Origin: Sediminibacterium sp.
GTDB taxonomy: Bacteria; Bacteroidota; Bacteroidia; Chitinophagales; Chitinophagaceae
DNA length: 10,098 nt
Reading direction: 5' to 3'
Assembly (NCBI GenBank): GCA_023263235.1
Contig: JALQXE010000129.1
Span: 1-10,098, forward strand
Part shown: piece by piece, positions 1 to 6,682 of the stretch
How positions within the stretch are numbered: the first letter of the stretch is position 1
Layout of the letters: each line of letters starts with the position of its first letter
The notes under the pieces: generated by a model
What the model was told of the DNA's origin: nothing
Seen by the model: the letters and a program-made list of their open reading frames with translations, nothing else
Database searches by the model: none
Translations under genes and position numbers: made by a program

Positions 1-1340
1 TCTTCGAATAATTTTTCTTTAGTCACCGGCTTCACCAAAGCACCATCTTTCAACGATTTGCTTACAATACTATAAGGACCAGTAATCACTACATCACCCA
101 CTTTAACACCTTCTACTTGAATATAGTTTAAGTCTTGGATATCGGTTTTTACTTTTACCATTTTTACTTTGTTATCTTTTTGTAAAACAAACACCACTTC
201 ACTTAATTCTTCTTCCGCTTTAGCAGGTTCTTCACTGCTAGTATTTGCACTACTTGAAACCTTCGTTTCTTTACCTTGACCTTCTTTATCTCTTGTAGTA
301 ACAGCATTTAAAGGAACAGAAATTACATTCACTTTAGACTTAGTTTGAATGTCTGCACTAGCAGTCATACCTGGTCTGAAAGGAAATTTAGCATTCTCCT
401 TAATTAAATCCTGATAGCTTTCCGTTAATAAACGGATATGCACTTTATAGTTAGCTACTTCTGTAGAAGTGGATAATGCATTAGTTGCTGCAGAAACTGG
501 ATTAGCAATTTTATACACAATACCTTTAAACTTTCTATTGTTGTATGCATCCACTTCCACTAATGCAGTATCTCCAATTTTTACTTTTGTGATATCATTC
601 TCACCCACATCTACTCTTACTTCAATGCTTTTCATATCTGCCACACGCATCATTTCTGTACCAGCCATTTGTGCAGTACCTACCACTCTTTCACCTTTCT
701 TAACACTCATAGAACTTACAATGCCATCCATTGGTGCCAATATAGAAGTACGAGCCAAGTCTTTCTCTGCTCTAGCCAATTGTGCTCTAACGCCTTGGAT
801 CTGCGCTTCACCACTTTTAATTGATTCTTTTGCACCCATATAATTAGATTCAGCAGATCTATATGCTTGTTCAGTTTGCTCGTATTCAGATCTTGAAACA
901 ATTTTGTCTGCAAATAACTTCTTGTAACGCTCGTTGGTTGCTTTAGCATTTTCATACACGGTTTTTAATCCGCTCAAATTTGCTTTTACATTTTCGTATT
1001 GCGCTTTCACTTGATTTACAGAAGCAGTAACTTGGTCTCTTTGAGAAGAGTAGATGTCTGCATAGATCTTAGCCAACACTTGACCCTTAGTTACTTTAGC
1101 GCCTTCCTCTACAAACAAGTTTACAATCTCTCCAGAGATGTCTGGACTTACTTTCACTTCAATTTCAGGGTACACTTTACCGCTTGCATTTACCGACTCG
1201 GTAATGGTCCTTAGTTGTACTTTCTCAACGGTCACTTCTGTACCTTGTTCTTTTCCGATCACACCTGCTTTCTTTAAACCCACCAACAACACAACAAGTG
1301 CGACAAATCCTACAATACTCCAAATGATTTTCTTATTCAT
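1..1340 (-). CDS. Periplasmic adaptor subunit of a MacA/HlyD-type efflux pump (3' end cut by window edge)
   Basis: This is a membrane-fusion protein that should bridge an inner-membrane pump to the outer-membrane channel encoded just upstream. I translated it by hand: 446 residues are visible from an ATG at 1340, with no stop before the window edge. Residues 5-22 are a hydrophobic N-terminal anchor. The first half of the lipoyl/barrel-sandwich domain is near 54-92 (VSPDISGEIVNLFVEEGAKV), and a helical, coiled-coil-like hairpin runs from about 95 to 195. The second lipoyl half is at 198-220 (TSILAPMDGIVSSMSVKKGE), the classic adaptor signature. A beta-barrel domain follows (about 238-335, ending FRPGMTASADI), then a membrane-proximal part. 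An acidic, Ser/Glu-rich stretch at about 351-381 looks like a flexible insert. Adaptors of this type usually have 380-460 residues, so little is missing. It lies 30 bp downstream of the TolC-like gene, presumably in one transcript. A MacB-type ABC pump is the likeliest partner, but an RND pump cannot be excluded. Confidence 0.92.
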   Translation of the reverse strand, partial: MNKKIIWSIVGFVALVVLLVGLKKAGVIGKEQGTEVTVEKVQLRTITESVNASGKVYPEIEVKVSPDISGEIVNLFVEEGAKVTKGQVLAKIYADIYSSQRDQVTASVNQVKAQYENVKANLSGLKTVYENAKATNERYKKLFADKIVSRSEYEQTEQAYRSAESNYMGAKESIKSGEAQIQGVRAQLARAEKDLARTSILAPMDGIVSSMSVKKGERVVGTAQMAGTEMMRVADMKSIEVRVDVGENDITKVKIGDTALVEVDAYNNRKFKGIVYKIANPVSAATNALSTSTEVANYKVHIRLLTESYQDLIKENAKFPFRPGMTASADIQTKSKVNVISVPLNAVTTRDKEGQGKETKVSSSANTSSEEPAKAEEELSEVVFVLQKDNKVKMVKVKTDIQDLNYIQVEGVKVGDVVITGPYSIVSKSLKDGALVKPVTKEKLFE

Positions 1341-1370
1341 TTTATTTATTTTTACGATACTTTTAATGGA

Positions 1371-2831
1371 TTAAAGAGAAAGTGCTTCTCCTTTATAGAA
1401 CTCAAGTAATTTAATTCTAAATACATACTCATACTGAGCAGACTTATAATTTACTTTCGCCTTTAAAAAGTTATTTTGATTGTTTAACAATTCTATGGTT
1501 CCTAATAAACCTAATTCATAACGCTTAGTTGCAAAATTATAGGCTTTCTCCGCAGAAGTGACTGCCTTTTGAGTTGCGTTTAGTTTATTAAATGCCACCA
1601 CTGCATTGGTATACGCAGCATAGATATCTTGCTTCAATTTTCTTTGCGCATTTTCCTGTTGTAAACTTACTGTTTGGTAGTTCAACTTTGATTGCTGATA
1701 AGCAGTCTTAGATTGATTTGCATTGAAAATTGGAATAGTTAATTGAAAGCCAAAATTTTGTCCAAAGTTATTGTCCATTTGCTTACCCCAACCATTCCAG
1801 ATATTGCTAAAGTCTCTATTACTAGTAGTGGTTGTATACAATGGACTTTGAACATAATACTTCGCTGTACCCACTGTTACAAAAGGACTAGCAGGAGTAA
1901 TATTACTATAACCAGCCATATTCACACCACTGATATATTTAAATTGATTAGAGAAATTCGTACTCAATGAATAACCAAAACTTAAAGTAGGATAAAAACC
2001 TGCTTTAGCGACTAAACGATTTTTCTCTGCCGCTTTTAAACGAAGGTTAGCCGCTTTGATATTCGGTAGGTTTTGTTCTGCCATATTAAATACATAATCA
2101 GGCTGCAAGTCTACAAAGCTTTGTAATTTGATTTTATCTACAGGCTGTACATCCACTTCAAAAGCATCTGCAGCATCCAAATTTAATAATGCTTTTAAAC
2201 TCAACTTACTTTGTGCTACATTAGAGATTGCAGTGATATAATTACTACTGTCATTCGCCAATTGCGTTTCTAACTCCAATAAATTAATCTCAGGCAACAA
2301 TCCAACTTCTACCCTCTTCCTAGTTGCAGCCAATTGTTCTGTAGTTTGTGCAATTTGAATTTTCGCAATTTCAGATTGCTCAATAGTAGACAAAACTTGC
2401 AAATAGAAAGTCGCTACATTTAAAGAAATATCATTTGAAGCAGTTTGAAGATCGGCAATACTCGCCAACCAATTATAGTTACTCGCTGCTGCAGTATTAT
2501 TTAGTCTATTATTATTGTACAACTGAACACCTCCGTTTAAGCCAAAATTATTGTACAAAAATTGCGTAGTAGTGAAAGCATTGGTCACAGGGTCAATTGA
2601 ACGACCTAAACGCATACCTAAACCAGATGCTCCACTCATTGTAGGCAATTGATTTGACTTAGCCTGTTCTGCTTGTAGTTTTGCCAACCTTGCTTGAATA
2701 TCTGCTTGTTGAACGGATATATTATGCTTAATAGCGTATTCTACACAGGTTCTTAAATCCCATTTTGCTGGCTCCTGCGCATTCAAAGCGCCAGTAAACA
2801 CAAGAAAAATAAACGAAAAGATGTATTTCAT
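1371..2831 (-). CDS. TolC-family outer membrane efflux channel
   Basis: This 486-residue protein is an outer-membrane efflux factor that forms the exit duct of a tripartite pump. The ATG start is followed by a clear signal peptide (about residues 1-18, cleavage after LNA before QE). The mature N-terminus, WDLRTCVEYAIKHNISVQQADIQ, matches the family's opening helix (W.L..c...A..nN..v..a). Two repeated halves of long Ala/Gln/Asn-rich helices can be seen. The second half includes KLNYQTVSLQQENAQRKLKQDI and the typical GLLGTIELLNNQNNFLKAKVNYKSAQYEYVFR near the C-terminus. The length is normal for the family. It is the first gene of the efflux pair and precedes the adaptor by 30 bp. A TAnnTTTG-type -7 box and a perfect inverted repeat lie upstream. 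The substrate cannot be deduced. The family assignment is secure. Confidence 0.95.
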   Translation of the reverse strand: MKYIFSFIFLVFTGALNAQEPAKWDLRTCVEYAIKHNISVQQADIQARLAKLQAEQAKSNQLPTMSGASGLGMRLGRSIDPVTNAFTTTQFLYNNFGLNGGVQLYNNNRLNNTAAASNYNWLASIADLQTASNDISLNVATFYLQVLSTIEQSEIAKIQIAQTTEQLAATRKRVEVGLLPEINLLELETQLANDSSNYITAISNVAQSKLSLKALLNLDAADAFEVDVQPVDKIKLQSFVDLQPDYVFNMAEQNLPNIKAANLRLKAAEKNRLVAKAGFYPTLSFGYSLSTNFSNQFKYISGVNMAGYSNITPASPFVTVGTAKYYVQSPLYTTTTSNRDFSNIWNGWGKQMDNNFGQNFGFQLTIPIFNANQSKTAYQQSKLNYQTVSLQQENAQRKLKQDIYAAYTNAVVAFNKLNATQKAVTSAEKAYNFATKRYELGLLGTIELLNNQNNFLKAKVNYKSAQYEYVFRIKLLEFYKGEALSL

Positions 2832-2869
2832 TGTTTGTATTGAAAATTAAAAATTCCTATTACACAATA

Positions 2870-2877
2870 CAAAAGTA
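2870..2877 (-). promoter_or_regulatory. Candidate -7 box of the tolC-adaptor operon
   Basis: On the minus strand this reads TACTTTTG, an exact match to the Bacteroidota -7 consensus TAnnTTTG. Transcription would start near 2863, giving a leader of about 30 nt before the ATG at 2831. No TTG/TTTG -33 element sits at the usual 19-21 bp spacing. That position is occupied by the inverted repeat at 2894-2912, which suggests regulator-dependent transcription. Eight-base matches occur by chance in A/T-rich DNA, so this is moderate evidence. Confidence 0.5.
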
Positions 2878-2893
2878 AGGCAATCATAAAGAG

Positions 2894-2912
2894 TTGTCTA
2901 ATTTTTAGACAA
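2894..2912. promoter_or_regulatory. Perfect inverted repeat, candidate operator for the efflux operon
   Basis: The sequence is TTGTCTAA-TTT-TTAGACAA: two perfect 8-bp arms and a 3-bp spacer. It lies 17-35 bp upstream of the -7 box at 2870-2877, so it covers the -33 region. No T-tract follows it on either strand and its stem has only two G/C pairs per arm, so it is a poor intrinsic terminator for the upstream permease gene. A dimeric repressor or activator (MarR- or TetR-like size) is the simplest reading. No regulator gene is present in the window. Confidence 0.45.
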
Positions 2913-2939
2913 ACGGACTTCAAAATGGCTGAACGGCGC

Positions 2940-4265
2940 TTATACCCCCTTTTTATAGTAGAATAAACGGTATAAAACCAAAACAATAGCCACTAATATG
3001 ACTGCGGTCAGGGCAGCATATGGTTTATCAATGACAACAGCGACAGCTACAAATGCGTATGAAAGGACAAATAAGATGCAGAAGATTGGCGTCCATCGCT
3101 TTAAACTGCCTGTAACCGACGCATCTCCTTGGTTTTTACGTCTTAATATCAATAGAGTTGCTGCCGAAGTACTCATTCCTAAGCAATCTAAAAAGATGCT
3201 AAAGCTCAAAACATCATCTACCCCTTTCCCAAAAAATGTGATCAAAATTGTCGTGATCGCAAAAACAGTTAAGCCCGGTATTAAAGCTTCAGTTTTTGCA
3301 TGCTTATACTGGAATGTTTTAGGTAAAACTTGGTCTTCACTCATTGCAAACATGACACGAGGATTACTCATTAGCAATACATTCACATAAGCAAGCACAC
3401 TTAACACCATCGCAAAGTCAAATACCTTAGCCCCAAATTTACCAAACCAAGCTTCAAATAAAAGCGACCCAATTGCATTTGCGTTTTTCATATTATCAAA
3501 TCCAATCACCTGAACATAAGTATAATTAATAGCAAAATATAAAAACAAAACAATGCCGATACCAAAGACAATACCTCTTTGCATTGTTTTTGCAGAACTT
3601 ACTTCTGATCCAAAATTAATTGTTTGCTGATAGCCCCCATAGGTAAAAAATACAGCCACTAAACTTACCAACAATAACAATGCACCGTTATGTCCATTGT
3701 ATATATAAACTTTTCCTTCATTAAATCCATGTGGAGGAACCGTTACCCCTTTAAATAAAGAAGAAATTAACAATACAATTAAACTAATCTTTACCACCAT
3801 CAATACATTCTGTGTACGACTGCTCGTCTTTAGTCCTAACAAATTCACAATATAAAAAAGCCCCACCGACAATGAAGCAATACAAACATTAAAAAAAGTA
3901 CTAGACGGATGTCCAAATAATAAATCACTCACATAATCGGCACCAATTAATGCAACCACCGCTAGGGATGCAGCATTACTAATTAAAATAAGCACGTTAA
4001 TAGTAAATCCTACACCCGGATGATAACAATGCGCAAACACTTTATAATATCCCCCCATCACCGGTAAACGTTGTCCAATTTCGGCATAAGTTAAAGCACC
4101 GAATAATGCAATGATACCACCAATCATCCAAGCACTAAAAAAAATAACAGGAGTACCCGATTTTGCAGCGATGGTAGCAGGCGTTTTAAAAATACCCATT
4201 CCTATTACTAAACTCACCACAATCATGGTTAAACTAAAAAAACTAATGCCTTGCTTATGTTTCAT
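2940..4265 (-). CDS. APC-superfamily amino-acid permease
   Basis: This 441-residue polytopic inner-membrane transporter probably moves amino acids as an antiporter or symporter. About 12 hydrophobic segments are visible. TM1 carries the unwound-helix motif IGMGIFKTPATIA (about 21-33), which binds the substrate backbone in APC proteins. Next come the IALFGALTYAEIGQRLPVMGG motif (about 52-72), the TM6 region FFTYGGYQQTINFGSEV (206-222), and the conserved NPRVMFAMSEDQVLPK loop (301-316) after TM8. This pattern resembles the LAT/SteT-like branch, but the substrate cannot be named. The start ATG at 4265 sits just before a hydrophilic MKHKQG and TM1, which suits the family. It is divergent from the B12 receptor gene. 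It lies 108 bp upstream of tolC on the same strand, but that gap contains a candidate tolC promoter, so it is probably a separate unit. No canonical -7 box was found for this gene. Confidence 0.93.
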   Translation of the reverse strand: MKHKQGISFFSLTMIVVSLVIGMGIFKTPATIAAKSGTPVIFFSAWMIGGIIALFGALTYAEIGQRLPVMGGYYKVFAHCYHPGVGFTINVLILISNAASLAVVALIGADYVSDLLFGHPSSTFFNVCIASLSVGLFYIVNLLGLKTSSRTQNVLMVVKISLIVLLISSLFKGVTVPPHGFNEGKVYIYNGHNGALLLLVSLVAVFFTYGGYQQTINFGSEVSSAKTMQRGIVFGIGIVLFLYFAINYTYVQVIGFDNMKNANAIGSLLFEAWFGKFGAKVFDFAMVLSVLAYVNVLLMSNPRVMFAMSEDQVLPKTFQYKHAKTEALIPGLTVFAITTILITFFGKGVDDVLSFSIFLDCLGMSTSAATLLILRRKNQGDASVTGSLKRWTPIFCILFVLSYAFVAVAVVIDKPYAALTAVILVAIVLVLYRLFYYKKGV

Positions 4266-4295
4266 TCTATATTCTTTTAATGCGCTGTTTACTTG

Positions 4296-4313
4296 AAAGC
4301 ATCACAATGCTTT
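4296..4313. repeat. Small perfect palindrome upstream of the permease gene
   Basis: AAAGCAT-CACA-ATGCTTT has 7-bp perfect arms and a 4-nt loop. It lies about 31-48 bp before the permease start codon on the minus strand. It may be a regulator-binding site or a hairpin in the 5' leader of the permease mRNA. It has no T-tract, so it is not an obvious terminator. Its function is unproven. Confidence 0.35.
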
Positions 4314-4394
4314 GTTAAGGATAAATATATAAAATGTTAGCTAGTTTTCAACAATGCGTTAATAATTAAAATTACATAAACCCTATATTCTGTA

Positions 4395-4402
4395 TATGTT
4401 TG
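4395..4402 (+). promoter_or_regulatory. Candidate -7 box for the btuB riboswitch transcript
   Basis: TATGTTTG matches the Bacteroidota -7 consensus TAnnTTTG exactly. With 19 bp of spacing, the -33 position carries only a weak TTAC (4372-4375). The predicted transcription start, about 4408-4410, falls right at the 5' edge of the cobalamin aptamer. That fit with the riboswitch boundary is the main support beyond the motif itself. Confidence 0.55.
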
Positions 4403-4407
4403 TGCTG

Positions 4408-4602
4408 GAATTAGGTTCATGAAAATGATTAAAAGGGAATCCAGTAAAAGCTGGAGCTATTCCCGTAGCTGTAAGTTTATCGTTGTTTACAACGAATTGC
4501 AATAATCCACTGAAGCAATTTGGGAAGGATGCAATTTAAAAGAACAAGCCAGAAGACCTGCCTAGTTAATTTATAACCAACAGCTTTCGGGTAAAAAGCA
4601 GG
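4408..4602 (+). promoter_or_regulatory. Cobalamin (vitamin B12) riboswitch aptamer
   Basis: The leader carries the conserved elements of the cobalamin riboswitch in the right order. A GGTTC element lies near 4414. Then comes AAAGGGAAT (about 4432-4440), the CCAG/CTGG stem-loop, and CCCGTAGCTGTAAG (about 4462-4475), corresponding to the family's CCCGCAACTGTAA. A variable stem TCGTTGT/ACAACGA follows, then CCACTG (4507-4512), GGGAAGG (4522-4528) and the B12 box GCCAGAAGACCTGCC (4548-4562). A small hairpin (GCTTT 4583-4587 with AAAGC 4595-4599, loop CGGGTAA) after the box fits the trailing stem-loop of the family. Binding of cobalamin to the nascent or full-length mRNA should lower expression of the downstream btuB-like gene. 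The 5' and 3' limits are approximate. The class is certain in my view; the exact fold was not computed. Confidence 0.93.
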
Positions 4603-4613
4603 ATTGTAAAAAC

Positions 4614-4663
4614 ATTGTTGAAAAAAGGATTAAACTAAGGCTTCTTTATCCATTTTCAACAAT
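4614..4663 (+). promoter_or_regulatory. Leader hairpin I between riboswitch and btuB
   Basis: Outer arms ATTGTTGAAAA (4614-4624) and TTTTCAACAAT (4653-4663) pair perfectly over 11 bp. GGAT (4627-4630) with ATCC (4648-4651) and AAA (4632-4634) with TTT (4645-4647) extend the stem to about 18 bp around a 10-nt loop. No U-tract follows, so it does not look like an intrinsic terminator. It is probably part of the expression platform or an RNA-stabilising structure. Its AACAAT arm is also complementary to ATTGTT at 4694-4699 in the next hairpin, which allows an alternative fold. Confidence 0.6.
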
Positions 4664-4689
4664 CAATTATGGTTCTCTAATTCTTGAAA

Positions 4690-4723
4690 GCTCATTGTTA
4701 ACCACAAAAACAAAACAATGAGC
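4690..4723 (+). promoter_or_regulatory. Hairpin II sequestering the btuB start codon
   Basis: GCTCATTGTT (4690-4699) is a perfect 10-bp complement of AACAATGAGC (4714-4723), with a 14-nt A-rich loop. The AUG of btuB (4718-4720) lies inside the stem. Bacteroidota use A/T-rich, unstructured leaders rather than Shine-Dalgarno pairing, so hiding the AUG should reduce initiation. This is the natural candidate for the ribosome-access switch of the upstream cobalamin aptamer. The pairing is read directly from the sequence; the regulatory role is inferred. Confidence 0.6.
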
Positions 4724-6622
4724 AAAAAATTAATCACGCTCTCGGTTGGCTTAATAGCAACCACCCTTCTCTTTGGGCAAAAAGACAGTAGTAAATTAGA
4801 TGACGTAATTGTCACAGCCAACAAAATTGAGCAAAAGCAAAACAGCACCGGAAAAGTAGTTACCGTAATTACAAGCGAGCAGTTAAATGCGCGCGCAGGA
4901 CAAACTGTAGCACAGGTTTTAAGTGAACAAGCTGGCATGTATTTACCAGGTGCATTAAGTAATGCTGGAACCGTTCCAAGTATATATATGCGTGGGGCAT
5001 CCAGTGGTCGTACATTAATTTTAGTAGACGGCGCTCCAGTAGGTGACCCCTCCATGATTAGTAATGAGTTTGATTTAAACCTAGTACCCCTTGCGCAAAT
5101 AGAAAGAATAGAAATTTTAAAAGGATCGCAAAGTACACTTTACGGTTCAGACGCTATTGGTGGTGTAATTAATATTATAACAAAGAAAAAAGCAGGCAGC
5201 TTTATTACGGGAGGTGCAAGCAAAGGTACCTATGACACCAAAACCAATCAAGTTGCTTTTAATGGAGTGCTTGCTAAAATAAATTATACCCTTGGATTTG
5301 AAAATCAAAAAGCGGAAGGATTTTCTTCAGCAATGGATAAAAACAATACAGGTAATTTTGATAAAGATGGTTATAAGAATAATAGTTGGTATACTAAATT
5401 AAATTACAACATCAACGATAAATGGTCTCTTCAAGCAAATACACGCAAAACTTCCTACAAAGCAAGTATTGACTATGGTGCATTTAAAGACGACAAGGAT
5501 GAATATTTTAACAATGCTACCACCATGTCAGGATTGCTATTAAAATACAAAAAAGAAAAGTCTGTTTTTCAGTTTCAATATCAATACACCACACAGGATA
5601 GAAGTTATTTAAATGACAGTGCCGATCGTACTTATTTAACATACGAGAATAATGTATACGCGGGAAAAACACATTTTGCAGATGCTTTTTTATCAAAGTC
5701 AATTGGAAAAAATGTGCAATGGATAATAGGTTCTGATTTTAGATATGGATCCTATAATCAAACCTATGAAAGCATAAGTGCATGGGGGCCCTACAATGAA
5801 AGTTTTAAGGACACTTTTCAATATCAAAATAGTTTGTATGGTTCTTTATTAGTAAATGATGCATCCAAAAAATGGTTATTGGAACTAGGAACAAGATATA
5901 ATCATCATTCTCGTTATGGCGACAATCAAACGTTTACAATGAGTCCTTCCTATGTTATTAAGCCTGGCATGCGCATTATATCCAGTATTTCTTCTGGATT
6001 TAAAGCACCTAGCTTATACCAAATAAGTTATAATACTAATTTAAAAGCCGAAACTTCGATGAATGCCGAAATAGGTTTTGATTTTAAATCAAACCCGGTA
6101 GATGCAAGAGTGGTTTATTTTAATAGAACTATTAACAATGGTATTGATTACAATTATATTGATTATAACTTCTTTAATTTCATTAAGCAAAAAGTAAATG
6201 GTTTAGAAGTAGAATTATCACATCGTTTACCTAAAAATCAATGGGTAAGTGTGAATTATACTTTATTAAATGGCCAAGAGACGAATCAAAATAGAATCAC
6301 CACTACCGATACCATTACGTATAACTACTTATTAAAAAGACCAAAGCATAGTGTACAATTACAATACAATATTGAATATAAAAAATGGCAGGCTTCTTTA
6401 TCGGGTCGCTACATAAGCAGCAGGTATGATGTAGGTGGTTATGCAACACCAGATGTTAAATTGGATTACTTTACATTATTTAACGCCCATATTCAATATA
6501 GAGAAAACAACTGGCTTAGTTTTTACTTAGATGTACAAAATATATTACAGGATCGTTTTCAAGAAATTTATGGATACAATACCATGGGCAGGATGATACA
6601 GTTTGGTTTCAAATTGCATTAA
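4718..6622 (+). CDS. btuB: BtuB-like TonB-dependent vitamin B12 receptor
   Basis: This 634-residue outer-membrane receptor should import cobalamin or other corrinoids with TonB-ExbB-ExbD energy (E. coli BtuB has 614). A signal peptide covers about residues 1-20 (LLFG before QKDS). The TonB box is DDVIVTAN (28-35). The plug domain (about 45-158) includes SIYMRGASSGRTLILVDGAP (88-107) and IERIEILKGSQSTLYGSDAI (128-147). The rest is a 22-strand barrel ending in GRMIQFGFKLH. The stretch NTGNFDKDGYKNNSWYTKLN (about 210-229) closely resembles the acidic calcium-binding loop of E. coli BtuB that supports B12 binding. The cobalamin riboswitch immediately upstream independently points to B12. The ATG at 4718 is the only start giving a full signal peptide, and it lies within hairpin II. 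No btuFCD or other B12 gene follows in this window. Function is well supported; the exact corrinoid preference is unknown. Confidence 0.95.
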   Translation: MSKKLITLSVGLIATTLLFGQKDSSKLDDVIVTANKIEQKQNSTGKVVTVITSEQLNARAGQTVAQVLSEQAGMYLPGALSNAGTVPSIYMRGASSGRTLILVDGAPVGDPSMISNEFDLNLVPLAQIERIEILKGSQSTLYGSDAIGGVINIITKKKAGSFITGGASKGTYDTKTNQVAFNGVLAKINYTLGFENQKAEGFSSAMDKNNTGNFDKDGYKNNSWYTKLNYNINDKWSLQANTRKTSYKASIDYGAFKDDKDEYFNNATTMSGLLLKYKKEKSVFQFQYQYTTQDRSYLNDSADRTYLTYENNVYAGKTHFADAFLSKSIGKNVQWIIGSDFRYGSYNQTYESISAWGPYNESFKDTFQYQNSLYGSLLVNDASKKWLLELGTRYNHHSRYGDNQTFTMSPSYVIKPGMRIISSISSGFKAPSLYQISYNTNLKAETSMNAEIGFDFKSNPVDARVVYFNRTINNGIDYNYIDYNFFNFIKQKVNGLEVELSHRLPKNQWVSVNYTLLNGQETNQNRITTTDTITYNYLLKRPKHSVQLQYNIEYKKWQASLSGRYISSRYDVGGYATPDVKLDYFTLFNAHIQYRENNWLSFYLDVQNILQDRFQEIYGYNTMGRMIQFGFKLH

Positions 6623-6642
6623 CAACCTTTAAGGGTTAGTAA

Positions 6643-6682
6643 ATAAAAAAAGCTTTGTATCTTCATATAAAGCTTTTTTTAT
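6643..6682 (+). terminator. Terminator-like long hairpin after btuB, overlapping the marC start codon
   Basis: Positions 6643-6660 pair with 6665-6682 over 18 bp (one G-U pair) around a CTTC loop. The core is AAAAAAAGCTTT / AAAGCTTTTTTT, with a run of seven T at 6674-6680. It starts 20 bp after the btuB stop. The A-tract/T-tract symmetry is typical of an intrinsic terminator. The descending arm ends on the first two bases of the marC ATG (6681-6683), so the same element may affect marC as well. Confidence 0.75.

Noticed and set aside
469..843. Plus-strand open frame opposite the adaptor gene
   Set aside because: It is antisense to a clear, continuous adaptor coding frame, and its protein has no recognisable motif. 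The same applies to the shorter frames at 716-955, 999-1214 and 1138-1374.
2894..2912. Inverted repeat as the terminator of the permease gene
   Set aside because: The stem is A/T-rich with a 3-nt loop and no trailing T-run on the minus strand, and it lies exactly at the promoter position of the next gene.
2998..3390. Plus-strand open frame inside the permease region
   Set aside because: It is the reverse shadow of membrane-protein coding sequence with strong family motifs on the other strand; no start context or motif supports it.
4614..4663. Leader hairpin I as a rho-independent terminator for the riboswitch
   Set aside because: The stem is strong, but no U-tract follows (next bases CAATTATGG), so transcription termination is unlikely. 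A translational role fits better.
4663..5055. Minus-strand open frame of 130 codons over the btuB start
   Set aside because: It overlaps the signal peptide and plug coding region of btuB and hairpin II. Its Cys/Pro-rich composition is typical of a shadow frame.
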